From Alteribacillus sp041949975 (lineage in GTDB: Bacteria; Bacillota; Bacilli; Bacillales; Marinococcaceae), in the NCBI RefSeq assembly GCF_041949975.1, contig NZ_JBHFQG010000007.1, forward strand, positions 62,001 through 126,000: 64,000 nt of DNA, given 5' to 3'. The notes beneath the pieces are model-generated. The model was not told where the DNA came from, did no database searches, and saw only the letters and a program-made list of their open reading frames with translations. Made by a program: the position numbers and the translations under genes. Below are positions 1 through 8,690 of the stretch, one piece after another. How positions within the stretch are numbered: position 1 is the first letter of the stretch; every line of letters starts with the position of its first letter.

Positions 1-1
1 C

Positions 2-637
2 CATTGATGAAGCAGAACCTTTCGTGGAGAAGCTTAACATAGCTACTTTAGGATCAATCTCAAAAGCTTTTGCTGTTTCAGCTGTAGAGATCGCAATTTC
101 AGCTAGTTCTTCTGCGTTCGGAGAGATATTTATTGCACAATCAGCAAATACAAATTTCTTATCTTCCTTTACCATAATGAAAACACCGGATGTCTTTTGA
201 ATTCCAGGTTTTGTTTTAATAATTTGAAGAGCAGGCCTTACGGTATCACCTGTTGAATGAGCTGCTCCGCTTACTAATCCATCTGCATAATCAAGATAGA
301 CAAGCATCGTTCCAAAGTAATTAGGATCTTGCAATTTTTCTTTCGCACTTTCTTCTGTTTCTTTACCTTTTCTCCGTTCCACAAAAGCGGTAACGAGTTT
401 ATCAAAGTTTTCATATGAAGAAGGATCATAAATATCCACATTTTCAAACGAAACACCTAATGAGTTTGCTTTCTCCTGTACCTTTTCTTTATTGCCCACA
501 ATAATTGGCTTGAGCATTTTATCTTGGGACAGCTGTGCTGCCGCTTTGACAATCCGCTCATCTTCTCCTTCCGGAAAAACAATGGAAGGAAAATCTGCTT
601 TCACCTGGCCTTTAATAGCCTCAAACAGATCGCTCAC
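2..637 (-). CDS. pta: Phosphate acetyltransferase (3' part outside window)
   Basis: Interconverts acetyl-CoA and acetyl phosphate in the Pta-AckA overflow pathway of the cytoplasm. About 212 residues are visible, cut by the window edge; the family is about 325 residues. The N-terminus starts at a GTG at 637, seven bases after a clean AGGAGG, and reads VSDLFEAIKGQVKADFPSIV, followed by FPEGEDERIVKAA, which is typical of the PTA_PTB family. A later stretch, LVSGAAHSTGDTVRPALQII, is the conserved family core. It is divergent from the rest of the left end. In Bacillus subtilis pta lies beside hemQ (ywfI), so finding hemQ 2.4 kb away fits a partly kept neighbourhood. Identity is seen directly; the activity is inferred from the family. 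Confidence 0.93.
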   Translation of the reverse strand, partial: MSDLFEAIKGQVKADFPSIVFPEGEDERIVKAAAQLSQDKMLKPIIVGNKEKVQEKANSLGVSFENVDIYDPSSYENFDKLVTAFVERRKGKETEESAKEKLQDPNYFGTMLVYLDYADGLVSGAAHSTGDTVRPALQIIKTKPGIQKTSGVFIMVKEDKKFVFADCAINISPNAEELAEIAISTAETAKAFEIDPKVAMLSFSTKGSASSM

Positions 638-1114
638 AGCAATTCCTCCTTTAACTTGCAATCACAGAATAGGCCGCTGCACTGAGTAGATATATTTTCT
701 GGACGTTTTAAATGTCTTCTTTATTTATTGTACCCCAATTGGAGCAGTATTTATCTTCTGTGAAAAATTGTCGTTCTTTTTTCATACCCAAGGATACTCC
801 TCTTTTCTAAAAAAATAAACCAACTTACACAAAATAACAAAAATAGAAATTTTCTAAACGGTATACGCTTACAAAACCTTGATTTTAAATCGTATACAAC
901 TCTTTATACTGACCTCAATCTTTTCATTTGAAATTATTTTAGGATAATAATTAGCAAGTTTCACGTGAAACGTTTCATTTATTTTTTTAATGAAGAAGGA
1001 TTGAAAAGTTTAATAATGAAAGGAAAGGTGTAACATCCTAAATAAGGAAAGTTGATAAAAATTATTTTTTCGAGCCTTTTTGAAGAAAGATAGAAGTAGA
1101 AATGGAGGTTTTTT
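638..1114. other. Long divergent intergenic region, AT-rich, with one parS-like site
   Basis: This 477-base gap separates divergent pta and the OYE-like gene. It is AT-rich and must hold both promoters, but I could not find a convincing -35/-10 pair for either. Its only clear motif is the parS-like palindrome at 957-972. Confidence 0.5.
957..972. promoter_or_regulatory. parS-like ParB-binding site (14/16)
   Basis: AGTTTCACGTGAAACG matches the Bacillus parS consensus TGTTTCACGTGAAACA at the central 14 bases, and only the two outermost bases differ. It is intergenic and about 52.6 kb left of dnaA. Two perfect sites in this window support it as a third, possibly weaker, ParB loading site. Confidence 0.75.
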
Positions 1115-2029
1115 ATGGAACCTACACACATCTTCTCTCCTATTACCTTAAGAGACACAGAATTTAAAAGTCGTCTCTTTGTTGATTCGATACATGAAGA
1201 GGTAACAGGAAAAGAAATAAAAGAGCAAATAGTTTTTGATTTAAAAAAAGCCAAAAATCATGTTGGTTTAATTATTTCTGGCAGAGCTTTGGTTATTTCT
1301 AATGAAAAGTACGGAAAAGGTTTTTTGTCCGTCGCTGCCGATGAGGATATAGATGATTTGAAACATCTCACAGAAGCAGTACATGAAGAAGGAGGAAAAA
1401 TCGCCCTTCAGCTTTTCGATATAGGGGAAACTCTCGTTCATCCCTCTGTGCATACAAAAACCCCAAAAAGAATGCCTGAAAAAGAAATTTACCTCATGAT
1501 TGAGGCATTTGCTAAGGGTGCAAATAGGGCCAAACAAGCAGGTTGTGATGCTGTAGAGATTTTAGGATCAAATGGTTATCTTATCAATCAATTTTTGTCT
1601 CCTTTAACAAACAAGCGTAAAGATAAATGGGGAAGAACCTTTGAAAACCGCATGCACTTCTCTTTAGGGGTGGCCAGACATGTAAGGGAATATGTCGGGG
1701 AACATTTTCCTGTCTTATATCGTATTCCCGCCTTATTCTTAGAAGAAGACAGTACCACAGAAGAACAAATTCTCCACCTTGCCAAACAGCTTGATTTCTC
1801 TGGCATAGATCTCCTGAATATCGGGGTCGGGTGGTATGAAACGATGTCCGATTCTAACTCCTTGAAAGCTTCTGAAGATGCATTTTTATCAGCTGCCGAA
1901 CGAATTAAAAAGCATGTTTCCATTCCAATTGGAATAACAAAACCACTGAACAACTTCGATCGTGCTGATCAATTAGTGAAAAATGAAACGGCTGATATGA
2001 TAGCCGTTTTACCTGAGACGTCTCCTTAA
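1115..2029 (+). CDS. Old-Yellow-Enzyme-like (NADH:flavin oxidoreductase family) protein, catalytic residues altered
   Basis: A 304-residue TIM-barrel protein of the OYE/2,4-dienoyl-CoA reductase family. The clearest family motif is NGYLINQFLSPLTNKRKDKW followed by GRTFENRMHF (about residues 154-183). The start ATG follows GGAGG by seven bases. Several family hallmarks are missing. The His pair before the NGYL motif is replaced (EILGSNGYL instead of HxAHGYL), the usual QL-H-GR segment reads QLFDIGE, the N-terminal NR motif reads SRLFVDS, and the C-terminal FMN-phosphate loop (VGRP type) is absent because the protein ends in DMIAVLPETSP. It is shorter than the usual 340-370 residues. It may be a non-catalytic or refunctionalised barrel, and FMN binding is doubtful. 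It reads without interruption, so it is probably expressed. Confidence 0.75.
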   Translation: MEPTHIFSPITLRDTEFKSRLFVDSIHEEVTGKEIKEQIVFDLKKAKNHVGLIISGRALVISNEKYGKGFLSVAADEDIDDLKHLTEAVHEEGGKIALQLFDIGETLVHPSVHTKTPKRMPEKEIYLMIEAFAKGANRAKQAGCDAVEILGSNGYLINQFLSPLTNKRKDKWGRTFENRMHFSLGVARHVREYVGEHFPVLYRIPALFLEEDSTTEEQILHLAKQLDFSGIDLLNIGVGWYETMSDSNSLKASEDAFLSAAERIKKHVSIPIGITKPLNNFDRADQLVKNETADMIAVLPETSP

Positions 2030-2175
2030 CTCAACGCAGGCTCTCGTTTTGTTCAAGCTCTTCTTGCCATTTAAAAGGAATTTGTACTATGAATGGTGTA
2101 TCTTATGTAGAGAGGTATAATAGATTTTCCGCTGTTATTGGCTGAGCTGTAAATTAGAAGGGAGTCTTAAACGAA

Positions 2176-2919
2176 ATGAGTCAAGAAACAGTTTTATATG
2201 AAAAAAATGATGGTATTGGAACAATTACATTAAATAGACCCCATGTAAAAAATGCTCTGAATTTAAAGATGCATGAAGAATTATTTGTTTGCTTTAATGA
2301 AGCGAATAATGATGTGGAAGTAAAAGTCATTATATTGCAAGGAGCCGGAGATGCTTTTTGTGCAGGAGCAGATTTGAAAAGTGTTTCACTGAACAACATG
2401 GATCATTTTGATTACGGACTTTACCTCAGGGAGACATACAATCGGTTAATTTTATTTATCGCAGATATCCAAAAACCTGTGATTGCCTATTTAAACGGCA
2501 TTGCGGTCGGAGCCGGTCTAAGTATTGCACTGGCCTGTGATTTTCGTGTTGCTGAGTATGATACAAAAATGGCGTTAAGCTTTTTGAAAATCGGTCTTGT
2601 TCCTGATGCAGGAGCCTCTTACTTTCTCCCCCGCCTGGTCGGTCTGAGTAAAGCAATGGAATTAGCACTTGGGGAAACCATTTCAGCAGAAGAAGCGTAT
2701 CGTATTAATTTAATCACCAAGATAGGCAGCCCTGATGAATTTGCGCGTTCTCTGGCCTCTGTTCCTGCCCAAGCTTATGGACTCATGACACAAAACATGA
2801 AAGAAGGGTTTGAAAAAAGTCTTGCTGAGGTTCTGGAAATGGAAGTTTCCGCTCAAAGTCAAGCTGGAGCAACAGAGGAACACCGACAGGCTTTAATACA
2901 ATTTTTTACAAAAAAATAA
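2176..2919 (+). CDS. Enoyl-CoA hydratase/isomerase (crotonase) family protein
   Basis: A cytoplasmic crotonase-fold enzyme acting on acyl-CoA thioesters. The first oxyanion-hole motif FCAGADLKSV (about residues 60-69) and the second region VAYLNGIAVGAGLSIALACD (about 100-119) are both clear. At 247 residues it has the normal family length. An acidic residue at LVPDAGASYF (about 140-149) sits where hydratases and isomerases carry a catalytic acid. The start ATG follows GAAGGGAG. It lies 146 bases after the OYE-like gene and could be cotranscribed with it, which would hint at a fatty-acyl or unsaturated-acid substrate. The exact substrate is unknown. Confidence 0.88.
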   Translation: MSQETVLYEKNDGIGTITLNRPHVKNALNLKMHEELFVCFNEANNDVEVKVIILQGAGDAFCAGADLKSVSLNNMDHFDYGLYLRETYNRLILFIADIQKPVIAYLNGIAVGAGLSIALACDFRVAEYDTKMALSFLKIGLVPDAGASYFLPRLVGLSKAMELALGETISAEEAYRINLITKIGSPDEFARSLASVPAQAYGLMTQNMKEGFEKSLAEVLEMEVSAQSQAGATEEHRQALIQFFTKK

Positions 2920-3028
2920 GTAAAATGCTATGGATCTGATTCACAGCCGTTTTCTTTCAGTTGAAATAATAGGTATGGTATAGTGGGATACGAAATAAAG
3001 GTTAAGGATAATGAAGGAGTGATACATA

Positions 3029-3778
3029 GTGAGTGAAGCATCTCAAACCCTCGATGGCTGGTTTTGCCTCCATGATTTAAGAAAAATAGACTGGGCTGCC
3101 TGGAAAAAGGTTCCTAGTGAAGAACGACAAAGTATGATACATGAGTTTTTGAATATGCTTGAATCCTGGCAGAACATAGAAGATAATAAAGAAGGCAGCC
3201 ACGCTCTCTATTCTGTCGTCGGACAAAAAGCTGATATTATAATGATGATTCTCCGGCCTACAATGCAGGATTTGAATGAAGTAGAAACAACCTTCAACAA
3301 ATTAAGGCTTGCAGATTATACCATTCCCTCTTATTCCTATGTTTCCGTAGTAGAACTTGGCAACTATATGCCTCCAAAAGACGGAAGCGACCCTTTGGAT
3401 AACCCTGAAATTCGAGAAAGAATTTTTCCAACCCTGCCAAAGTGGGACCATATTTGCTTTTACCCTATGGATAAAAAAAGAGAAGGCAACGATAACTGGT
3501 ATTCACTCCCCATGAAAGAACGCCGTGAATTAATGAAAGCGCATGGGATGACAGGACGAAAGTATGCAGGAAAAATAAAACAGATTATCTCAGGTTCTAC
3601 TGGCCTTGATGATTGGGAATGGGGCGTTACCTTATTTGCACATGAAGCTCTCCAATTTAAAAAGCTTGTCTACGAAATGCGCTTTGACGAAGTATCAGCA
3701 AAATATGGAGATTTCGGGCAGTTTTTCGTAGGAAACATTTTAACCCCTAAAAAAGTAGAAGCCTTCTTGCACATATAA
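3029..3778 (+). CDS. hemQ: Coproheme decarboxylase / hydrogen-peroxide-dependent heme synthase HemQ
   Basis: Converts Fe-coproporphyrin III (coproheme) to heme b, the last step of the Gram-positive coproporphyrin-dependent heme pathway. It has 249 residues, the family length. Tyr145 in HICFYPMDKK and His172 in MKAHGMTGRKY fall exactly at the catalytic tyrosine and proximal heme ligand positions described for Geobacillus HemQ. The start is GTG at 3029 behind AAGGAG. In B. subtilis the orthologue ywfI neighbours pta, as here. A strong hairpin terminator follows 12 bases after the stop codon. Confidence 0.95.
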   Translation: MSEASQTLDGWFCLHDLRKIDWAAWKKVPSEERQSMIHEFLNMLESWQNIEDNKEGSHALYSVVGQKADIIMMILRPTMQDLNEVETTFNKLRLADYTIPSYSYVSVVELGNYMPPKDGSDPLDNPEIRERIFPTLPKWDHICFYPMDKKREGNDNWYSLPMKERRELMKAHGMTGRKYAGKIKQIISGSTGLDDWEWGVTLFAHEALQFKKLVYEMRFDEVSAKYGDFGQFFVGNILTPKKVEAFLHI

Positions 3779-3789
3779 TTACTATGGTG

Positions 3790-3827
3790 GAGCTGATTTT
3801 CTTTAAGGAAAGTCAGCTCTTTTTTTA
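3790..3827 (+). terminator. Rho-independent terminator of hemQ
   Basis: GAGCTGA pairs with TCAGCTC, extended by TTTTC/GGAAA-type pairing, and is followed by eight Ts. Confidence 0.88.
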
Positions 3828-3962
3828 TAGCATATGAAGGAAGGGTTTAACATAGATTGAAATAGTGCGAATCGCAATTCTGAATGGTTTGAACTTCTAA
3901 CGCAGGCCGCTTTAAAGTGCTTTGTTTTTTATTGGAAAAAACAAAATTAAAGGAGGATAAAA

Positions 3963-4403
3963 ATGTATAATTACTATCCATGGTATGGTTATCCAGTTCA
4001 AGGCTATGATCCATCTTCTTATGATCAAATGATGCGCCAGCAAAATGGGATGAATGGTATGTACGGTATGAACGGCATGAATGAGAATGGAGTAAATGGC
4101 GACGAAATGCTTCCATTGGAAGAATCGTACATCGAAAACATTTTGCGGTTGAATCAAGGAAAATTTGCAACAGTCTATATGACATTTGAAAATAATCCAG
4201 AATGGCAGGCAAGAGTTTTCCAAGGTATTATTGATGAAGCAGGTCGTGACCATATCATTTTAAGAGATGAACGAAATAATAAATGGTATTTGTTATTAAT
4301 GGTTTATTTAGACTATATTGTCTTTGATGAAGAAATCGAATATGCTTATCCATTTGAAGACGGCCCAGGCGATGGGACTTTTACTCAACAACCCCCTCGA
4401 TAA
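3963..4403 (+). CDS. gerQ: Spore coat protein GerQ
   Basis: A spore coat protein needed for CwlJ-dependent germination and a known transglutaminase (Tgl) substrate in B. subtilis. It has 146 residues. The N-terminal 45 residues are Tyr/Asn/Met-rich low complexity with NGM/GMNG repeats. The C-terminal domain carries the family signature LPLEESYIENILRLNQGKFA, then VYMTFENNPEW and YLLLMVYLDYIVFDEEI. AAAGGAGG precedes the ATG. The usual neighbour cwlJ is not found here. It is expected to be expressed from a mother-cell sigma factor, but I could not place that promoter. Confidence 0.95.
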   Translation: MYNYYPWYGYPVQGYDPSSYDQMMRQQNGMNGMYGMNGMNENGVNGDEMLPLEESYIENILRLNQGKFATVYMTFENNPEWQARVFQGIIDEAGRDHIILRDERNNKWYLLLMVYLDYIVFDEEIEYAYPFEDGPGDGTFTQQPPR

Positions 4404-4463
4404 CACCTGTAAATGTTTATTTTTTCCTCATTTAGTTTATAGCTTAAATATACAATGTTTAAA

Positions 4464-4497
4464 AGCAGCGTATCCTTTGCGGCAGCGCTGCTTTTTC
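4464..4497 (+). terminator. Terminator of gerQ
   Basis: AGCAGCG pairs with CGCTGCT across a 15-base loop and is followed by five Ts. Confidence 0.75.
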
Positions 4498-4535
4498 CTA
4501 TTTCTCCTATTTCTAAAAAAAATCAAACTTTCCTC

Positions 4536-4591
4536 TTGAAAGTCAAAAAAGGTCAATGTATAATACAACTACAAGGTCAAAGATAGTCAAA
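4536..4591 (+). promoter_or_regulatory. Sigma-A promoter of clpE with two CtsR operators
   Basis: A near-perfect sigma-A promoter has TTGAAA at 4536-4541, a 17-base spacer and TATAAT at 4559-4564. Two CtsR heptad pairs overlap it: AGTCAAA-AAA-GGTCAAT at 4541-4557 and GGTCAAA-GAT-AGTCAAA at 4575-4591. The consensus is RGTCAAA-NAN-RGTCAAA, so the second is perfect and the first differs in its last base. A further GTCAAAG follows directly. The arrangement predicts CtsR repression relieved by heat or protein stress, as known for B. subtilis clpE. Confidence 0.92.
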
Positions 4592-4713
4592 GTCAAAGCA
4601 GATTAATTGATCTTATTCCCTTTTAAACGTTATGATGCTCATCCAGATAAATACAACCATTCAACGATATCTTATAAACCATTTTTGCCAAAAACAAAGG
4701 AGGTAAAAGTATT

Positions 4714-6870
4714 ATGAAAAGATGTGAAAATTGTAAACAGCGCCAGGCGCGCATTGAACTAAATATGAACCTTAACGGTTACCAACAAAAAATGCATCTT
4801 TGCGATATTTGTTATCACGAAGTCCGTAATGAAATGAAACAGCCTTCTGGTTTCGGCGGTTTTGGAGGACAGTCCTCCCCATTTGACCAAATGTTTAATG
4901 ACATGATGAATTCTCAAATGGGCGCCATGCAAAGCGGTGAAGGACAAGCCCAGCAAGGAGGCGGACAAGGCGGCGGCCTATTAGACGACCTCGGTAAAAA
5001 CTTGTCCGATGCTGCACGTGCCGGAATGATTGATCCGGTAATTGGAAGAGACAAAGAAGTAGAACGTGTCATCGAAACACTCAATCGCCGTAACAAGAAT
5101 AATCCTGTTCTTATTGGTGAGCCAGGTGTCGGTAAAACAGCTATTGCTGAGGGGCTCGCTTTGCGGATTTCAGAAGGAGACGTTCCAAACAAACTAAAAA
5201 ATAAAGACATTTACTTGCTGGACGTTTCTTCATTGGTAGCAAATACTGGAATACGCGGCCAATTTGAAGAACGAATGAAGCAGCTCTTGAAAGAATTGCA
5301 AGAGCGTAAAAATGTCATCGTATTTATTGATGAAGTGCACCAAATTGTGGGAGCAGGATCAGCTGAAGGCTCTTCTGACGCAGGAAACATTATGAAACCT
5401 GCACTTGCTCGCGGTGAAATTCAAGTCATCGGTGCAACAACACTGGCTGAATACCGCAAGATTGAAAAAGATGCGGCACTTGAACGAAGATTTCAACCGG
5501 TGATGGTCGATGAGCCAAACCTTGAAGACGCGGTGGCTATCCTAAAAGGTCTGCAAGAAAACTACGAAAAATATCATCAAGTATCCTTTACAGAAGATGC
5601 ACTAAATGCTTGTGTTCATCTCTCCAATCGTTATATTCAGGACCGCTTCCTTCCAGACAAAGCTATTGACTTAATGGACGAAGCAGGTTCTAAAATTAAC
5701 CTTGCCCACAGTGAAGATGATGAACAAGAATTGCAAAGCCGCCTCGAACAGATTGCGGCAGAAAAAGAAAAAGCCACACAGCAAGAAGACTACGAACGTG
5801 CTGCGAAGCTTCGCGACGAAGAAGCAAAGCTTCAAAAACAGCTTGAAGATTCAAGTAAAAACGGTGAACGTTCACAAGAAAAAGCTGTCGTTGATGTAGA
5901 AACGATTGAAAAAATAGTAGAAAATAAAACAGGTATTCCCGTTCGCCGTCTCCAAAAAGATGAGCAGCAAAAAATGAAAGACCTCCCTGAACGTCTTCGT
6001 GAAAGCGTAATAGGTCAAGAAGAAGCTGTCAGCAAAGTAGCACGTTCCATCAGAAGAAACCGTGCCGGTCTTCGCCGGGGTACCCGCCCTATCGGCTCCT
6101 TCCTCTTTATTGGTCCAACCGGTGTCGGAAAAACAGAACTGTCCAAATCCCTTGCAAAAGAAATGTTTGGGGACAGTGAAGCTATGATACGTCTTGACAT
6201 GAGTGAATATATGGAAAAACACTCAGTATCTAAGCTTATTGGTTCTCCACCCGGATATGTAGGCCATGATGAAGCCGGACAGCTGACAGAACAAGTTCGC
6301 CGCAAGCCATACAGTATTATTCTTCTTGATGAAATTGAAAAGGCTCACCCAGATGTACAGCATATGTTCCTTCAGATCATGGAAGACGGCCGTTTAACAG
6401 ATAGTCAAGGCCGTACGGTAAGCTTTAAAGACACAGTATTAATTATGACTTCTAATGCAGGATCGAGCATTAAGAAAGTAACTGTAGGATTTGGCAATAA
6501 GGAAGACGTAGAACCAAAAATTACAGAATCGCTGTCTGACTACTTCAAACCAGAATTCTTGAACCGTTTTGACAGCATTGTTCCTTTCAATGAACTTGGA
6601 AAAGACGATCTCGTGACTATCGTTGACCTTATGCTGGCCGAAATTATCGATGCGGCAGCAGAACAAAATATGAATGTCACGGTGACAAAGGAAGCCAAAA
6701 CACTGCTTGCTGAACAAGGGTATGACCCAGCATTTGGTGCTAGACCATTGCGCCGTGTCATTGAAGAAAAAGTAGAAGATGGTATTGCCGATCTTATGCT
6801 TGAAGAAGATAACATCAAAGATATTAACGTAATCGCTGAAAACAATGATATTGCTGTGGTAAAAGCCTAA
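4714..6870 (+). CDS. clpE: ATP-dependent Clp protease ATP-binding subunit ClpE
   Basis: An HSP100 unfoldase that feeds aggregated or regulatory proteins (CtsR among them) to ClpP. It has 718 residues, close to the B. subtilis protein. An N-terminal zinc finger is formed by C4, C7, C30 and C33. A Gly-rich linker follows, then AAA-1 with GEPGVGKT (135-142), a UVR/coiled middle domain around 340-380 (EDYERAAKLRDEEAKLQKQL) and AAA-2 with GPTGVGKT (467-474). The C-terminal small domain contains FGARPLRRVIEEKVED. It is monocistronic, lying between a CtsR-box promoter and a terminator. ctsR itself is not in the window. Confidence 0.97.
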   Translation: MKRCENCKQRQARIELNMNLNGYQQKMHLCDICYHEVRNEMKQPSGFGGFGGQSSPFDQMFNDMMNSQMGAMQSGEGQAQQGGGQGGGLLDDLGKNLSDAARAGMIDPVIGRDKEVERVIETLNRRNKNNPVLIGEPGVGKTAIAEGLALRISEGDVPNKLKNKDIYLLDVSSLVANTGIRGQFEERMKQLLKELQERKNVIVFIDEVHQIVGAGSAEGSSDAGNIMKPALARGEIQVIGATTLAEYRKIEKDAALERRFQPVMVDEPNLEDAVAILKGLQENYEKYHQVSFTEDALNACVHLSNRYIQDRFLPDKAIDLMDEAGSKINLAHSEDDEQELQSRLEQIAAEKEKATQQEDYERAAKLRDEEAKLQKQLEDSSKNGERSQEKAVVDVETIEKIVENKTGIPVRRLQKDEQQKMKDLPERLRESVIGQEEAVSKVARSIRRNRAGLRRGTRPIGSFLFIGPTGVGKTELSKSLAKEMFGDSEAMIRLDMSEYMEKHSVSKLIGSPPGYVGHDEAGQLTEQVRRKPYSIILLDEIEKAHPDVQHMFLQIMEDGRLTDSQGRTVSFKDTVLIMTSNAGSSIKKVTVGFGNKEDVEPKITESLSDYFKPEFLNRFDSIVPFNELGKDDLVTIVDLMLAEIIDAAAEQNMNVTVTKEAKTLLAEQGYDPAFGARPLRRVIEEKVEDGIADLMLEEDNIKDINVIAENNDIAVVKA

Positions 6871-6888
6871 GATAAAGCATACAGGAAG

Positions 6889-6921
6889 GTGGTTCCAAAG
6901 AAATTTGGGACCACTTTTTTT
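6889..6921 (+). terminator. Terminator of clpE
   Basis: GTGGTTCC pairs with GGGACCAC (one G-T pair) around a 10-base loop, followed by seven Ts. Confidence 0.88.
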
Positions 6922-7059
6922 AGCCTTTTGCCTTTTTGCCTCAAAGAAAAACGTCAAAAAACGTCCATTGTTGTCTATCGCCTGGCATGCTATGCTTTAT
7001 GGTGTAATATAAAAAGTATAAAAACTGCTCATATATAAGAAAATGAGGTGACGACACCA

Positions 7060-7383
7060 ATGATGTCTTCTGCCATTGGAAGATTGCGGATAATCGGAGT
7101 TTTAGAAGGTATTTCATTTTTACTTCTATTGTTTTTAGCGATGCCCCTTAAATATGGTGCTGGAATGGATGTGGCCGTCACTATTGCAGGTTCTGCTCAT
7201 GGAGGTTTGTTTGTTCTATATATTGCAGCTGTTCTTTTTGTATGGATTCAGCGGCGTTGGTCATTTTTAAGAGCCTTCATTGCTATGACAGTTTCTGTTA
7301 TTCCATTCGGTCCATTTGTATTTGATAAAAGTTTGAGGCGTGAACAAGAAACGGGTTTAGCTCCTGATTCTGTTACTGGATAA
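7060..7383 (+). CDS. DUF3817 family small integral membrane protein
   Basis: About 107 residues with three predicted membrane segments: LEGISFLLLLFLAMPL, a central segment around GLFVLYIAAVLFVWI, and FIAMTVSVIPFGPFVF. The RLRIIGVLEGISFLLLL opening and the GSAHG motif are typical of DUF3817 (YdzA-like) proteins. I place the start at ATG 7060 because the GTG at 7048 lies inside the Shine-Dalgarno sequence GAGGTG; ATG 7063 is also possible. The function of the family is not known to me. It is a single gene with its own terminator. Confidence 0.8.
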   Translation: MMSSAIGRLRIIGVLEGISFLLLLFLAMPLKYGAGMDVAVTIAGSAHGGLFVLYIAAVLFVWIQRRWSFLRAFIAMTVSVIPFGPFVFDKSLRREQETGLAPDSVTG

Positions 7384-7395
7384 AAGCAACAATAG

Positions 7396-7424
7396 AGACT
7401 GATCAGTATTGATCAGTCTTTTTT
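7396..7424 (+). terminator. Terminator of the DUF3817 gene
   Basis: AGACTGATCA pairs perfectly with TGATCAGTCT around a GTAT loop, followed by five Ts. Confidence 0.9.
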
Positions 7425-7539
7425 AATTGGTATATCTTTCACTGTGATTCATACAAATCTGGTAGGATTAAATTGGACGACCCTGCCACAGGATAACGAT
7501 CAGGAAGTTAAAATTAACTAATGACAAAGGTGATACATA

Positions 7540-8358
7540 ATGTTCGAATGGAAAAATATTTTTAGAGGTATAGCAATGGGTGCAAGCGATCTTATCCCTG
7601 GAGTAAGCGGCGGTACGATTGCTTTAGTTCTCGGTATTTACCATCGCTTGATCACAGCTATTAATCATTTTTTCAGCAGAAAATGGAAAGAACAGCTTGG
7701 CTTTTTTATTCCACTCGGAATTGGAATTGGAATTGCTATAATAAGTTTAAGTAATTTACTGGAGTGGCTGCTTGCCACCCATCCTCAGCCTACCTTTTTC
7801 TTTTTTATGGGGCTTATTTTAGGTACCATTCCTTTATTACTGAAAGAAGCAGACTATAAATACCAGTTTAAACCTTACCATTTTGTTATTGTGGCTACAG
7901 CCGCTGTACTTATCATACTGTCAGGCGTTTACAAGGGAGAAGAAAACGGAGAAGTAGTCCAATCATTAACTGCCTCGGACTATGTGTATTTATTTTTCTC
8001 TGGATGGCTGGCAAGTTCGGCGATGATATTACCTGGGGTGAGCGGTTCATTTATTCTTTTAATTCTTGGGGTTTACGAAACGATTATACACGCGGTGACG
8101 TCTTTCCAGCTCCCCGTTATTTTCACGGTAGGGCTTGGTATTATTATCGGTATAACGATTATGAGTAAATTCCTGCATTACCTGCTTCGTCAACACCGCA
8201 CCGGAACTTATGCCGTCATGAGCGGTCTTTTAATAGGATCCCTATTTGTTATTTTCCCCGGGTTAGGGTCAAGCCCGCTTGTAATGGTGATCAGCTTTTT
8301 AACCTTTATAACAGGCTGGGGCCTGACTGTTTTACTTGGCAAACTAGATAGAACATAA
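7540..8358 (+). CDS. popT: DUF368 membrane protein, polyprenyl-phosphate transporter PopT
   Basis: A 272-residue polytopic membrane protein with two inverted-repeat-like DUF368 signatures: GASDLIPGVSGGTIALVLGI near the N-terminus and ASSAMILPGVSGSFILLILG at about residue 160. Around eight membrane segments are visible. The DUF368 family (PopT) was reported to return undecaprenyl phosphate across the membrane, together with or instead of DedA-family UptA. A DedA protein is also encoded at 20713-21297, so this genome has at least one candidate of each family. The ATG follows AAAGGTGA. The family match is direct; the transport role is from the literature on homologues. Confidence 0.88.
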   Translation: MFEWKNIFRGIAMGASDLIPGVSGGTIALVLGIYHRLITAINHFFSRKWKEQLGFFIPLGIGIGIAIISLSNLLEWLLATHPQPTFFFFMGLILGTIPLLLKEADYKYQFKPYHFVIVATAAVLIILSGVYKGEENGEVVQSLTASDYVYLFFSGWLASSAMILPGVSGSFILLILGVYETIIHAVTSFQLPVIFTVGLGIIIGITIMSKFLHYLLRQHRTGTYAVMSGLLIGSLFVIFPGLGSSPLVMVISFLTFITGWGLTVLLGKLDRT

Positions 8359-8406
8359 GATCCCATATTAACCAAGGAATGTCAGCCGATCCACCTCACA
8401 CACAGG

Positions 8407-8643
8407 AACAAAAGCGCAAGCGCCCTGATCAGCCTCGACAGGTAAATGTTCTCCAGGCACTAAAGGTGCTCTTACTTCCACAGGATGTGCTGACTTTTGC
8501 GTTACGAACACGATGTTCGCGATTTTAGCAAAAGTTCCTTAAACCGTCTTGGGCCTCCGAGAGGCTGGGCGCTGAAGCTAGACGCGGATCAAACAATATG
8601 GAGATAGTTATCCACAACTTGTAAAAATATAATTTCCTAAACA
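8407..8643. repeat. Dispersed intergenic repeat, copy A (237 bp)
   Basis: This lies between convergent popT and the DUF423 gene. Starting at AACAAAAGCGC and ending at AATTTCCTAAACA, it matches 22229-22631 almost base for base over its two flanks. AGCGCCC (8419-8425) and GGGCGCT (8567-8573) are inverted to each other. A conserved 60-base tail after the palindrome contains an exact DnaA box TTATCCACA (8608-8616). No coding sequence is visible. It resembles the AAAGCGNNNGCGCC...GGCGCTGNAGCTAGAC repeats I know from intergenic regions of other Bacillaceae. Confidence 0.9.
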
Positions 8644-8645
8644 CT

Positions 8646-8682
8646 AAAAAAACGGAGCCTTCCTTAAAGGAACAGCTCCGTT
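8646..8682 (-). terminator. Terminator of the leftward ywdK/ywdI genes
   Basis: Reading leftward, AACGGAGC pairs with GCTCCGTT and is followed by five or more Us. It abuts the end of repeat copy A. Confidence 0.85.
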
Positions 8683-8690
8683 CTCTTTTT

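Noticed and set aside
3999..4100. Tandem DNA repeat (ATGAACGG-like units)
   Set aside because: It is the low-complexity NGM/GMNG coding stretch of gerQ.
8200..8280. CCCGGG-containing Noc site in popT (TTTTCCCCGGGTTA)
   Set aside because: Several mismatches to the Noc consensus and inside a coding region.
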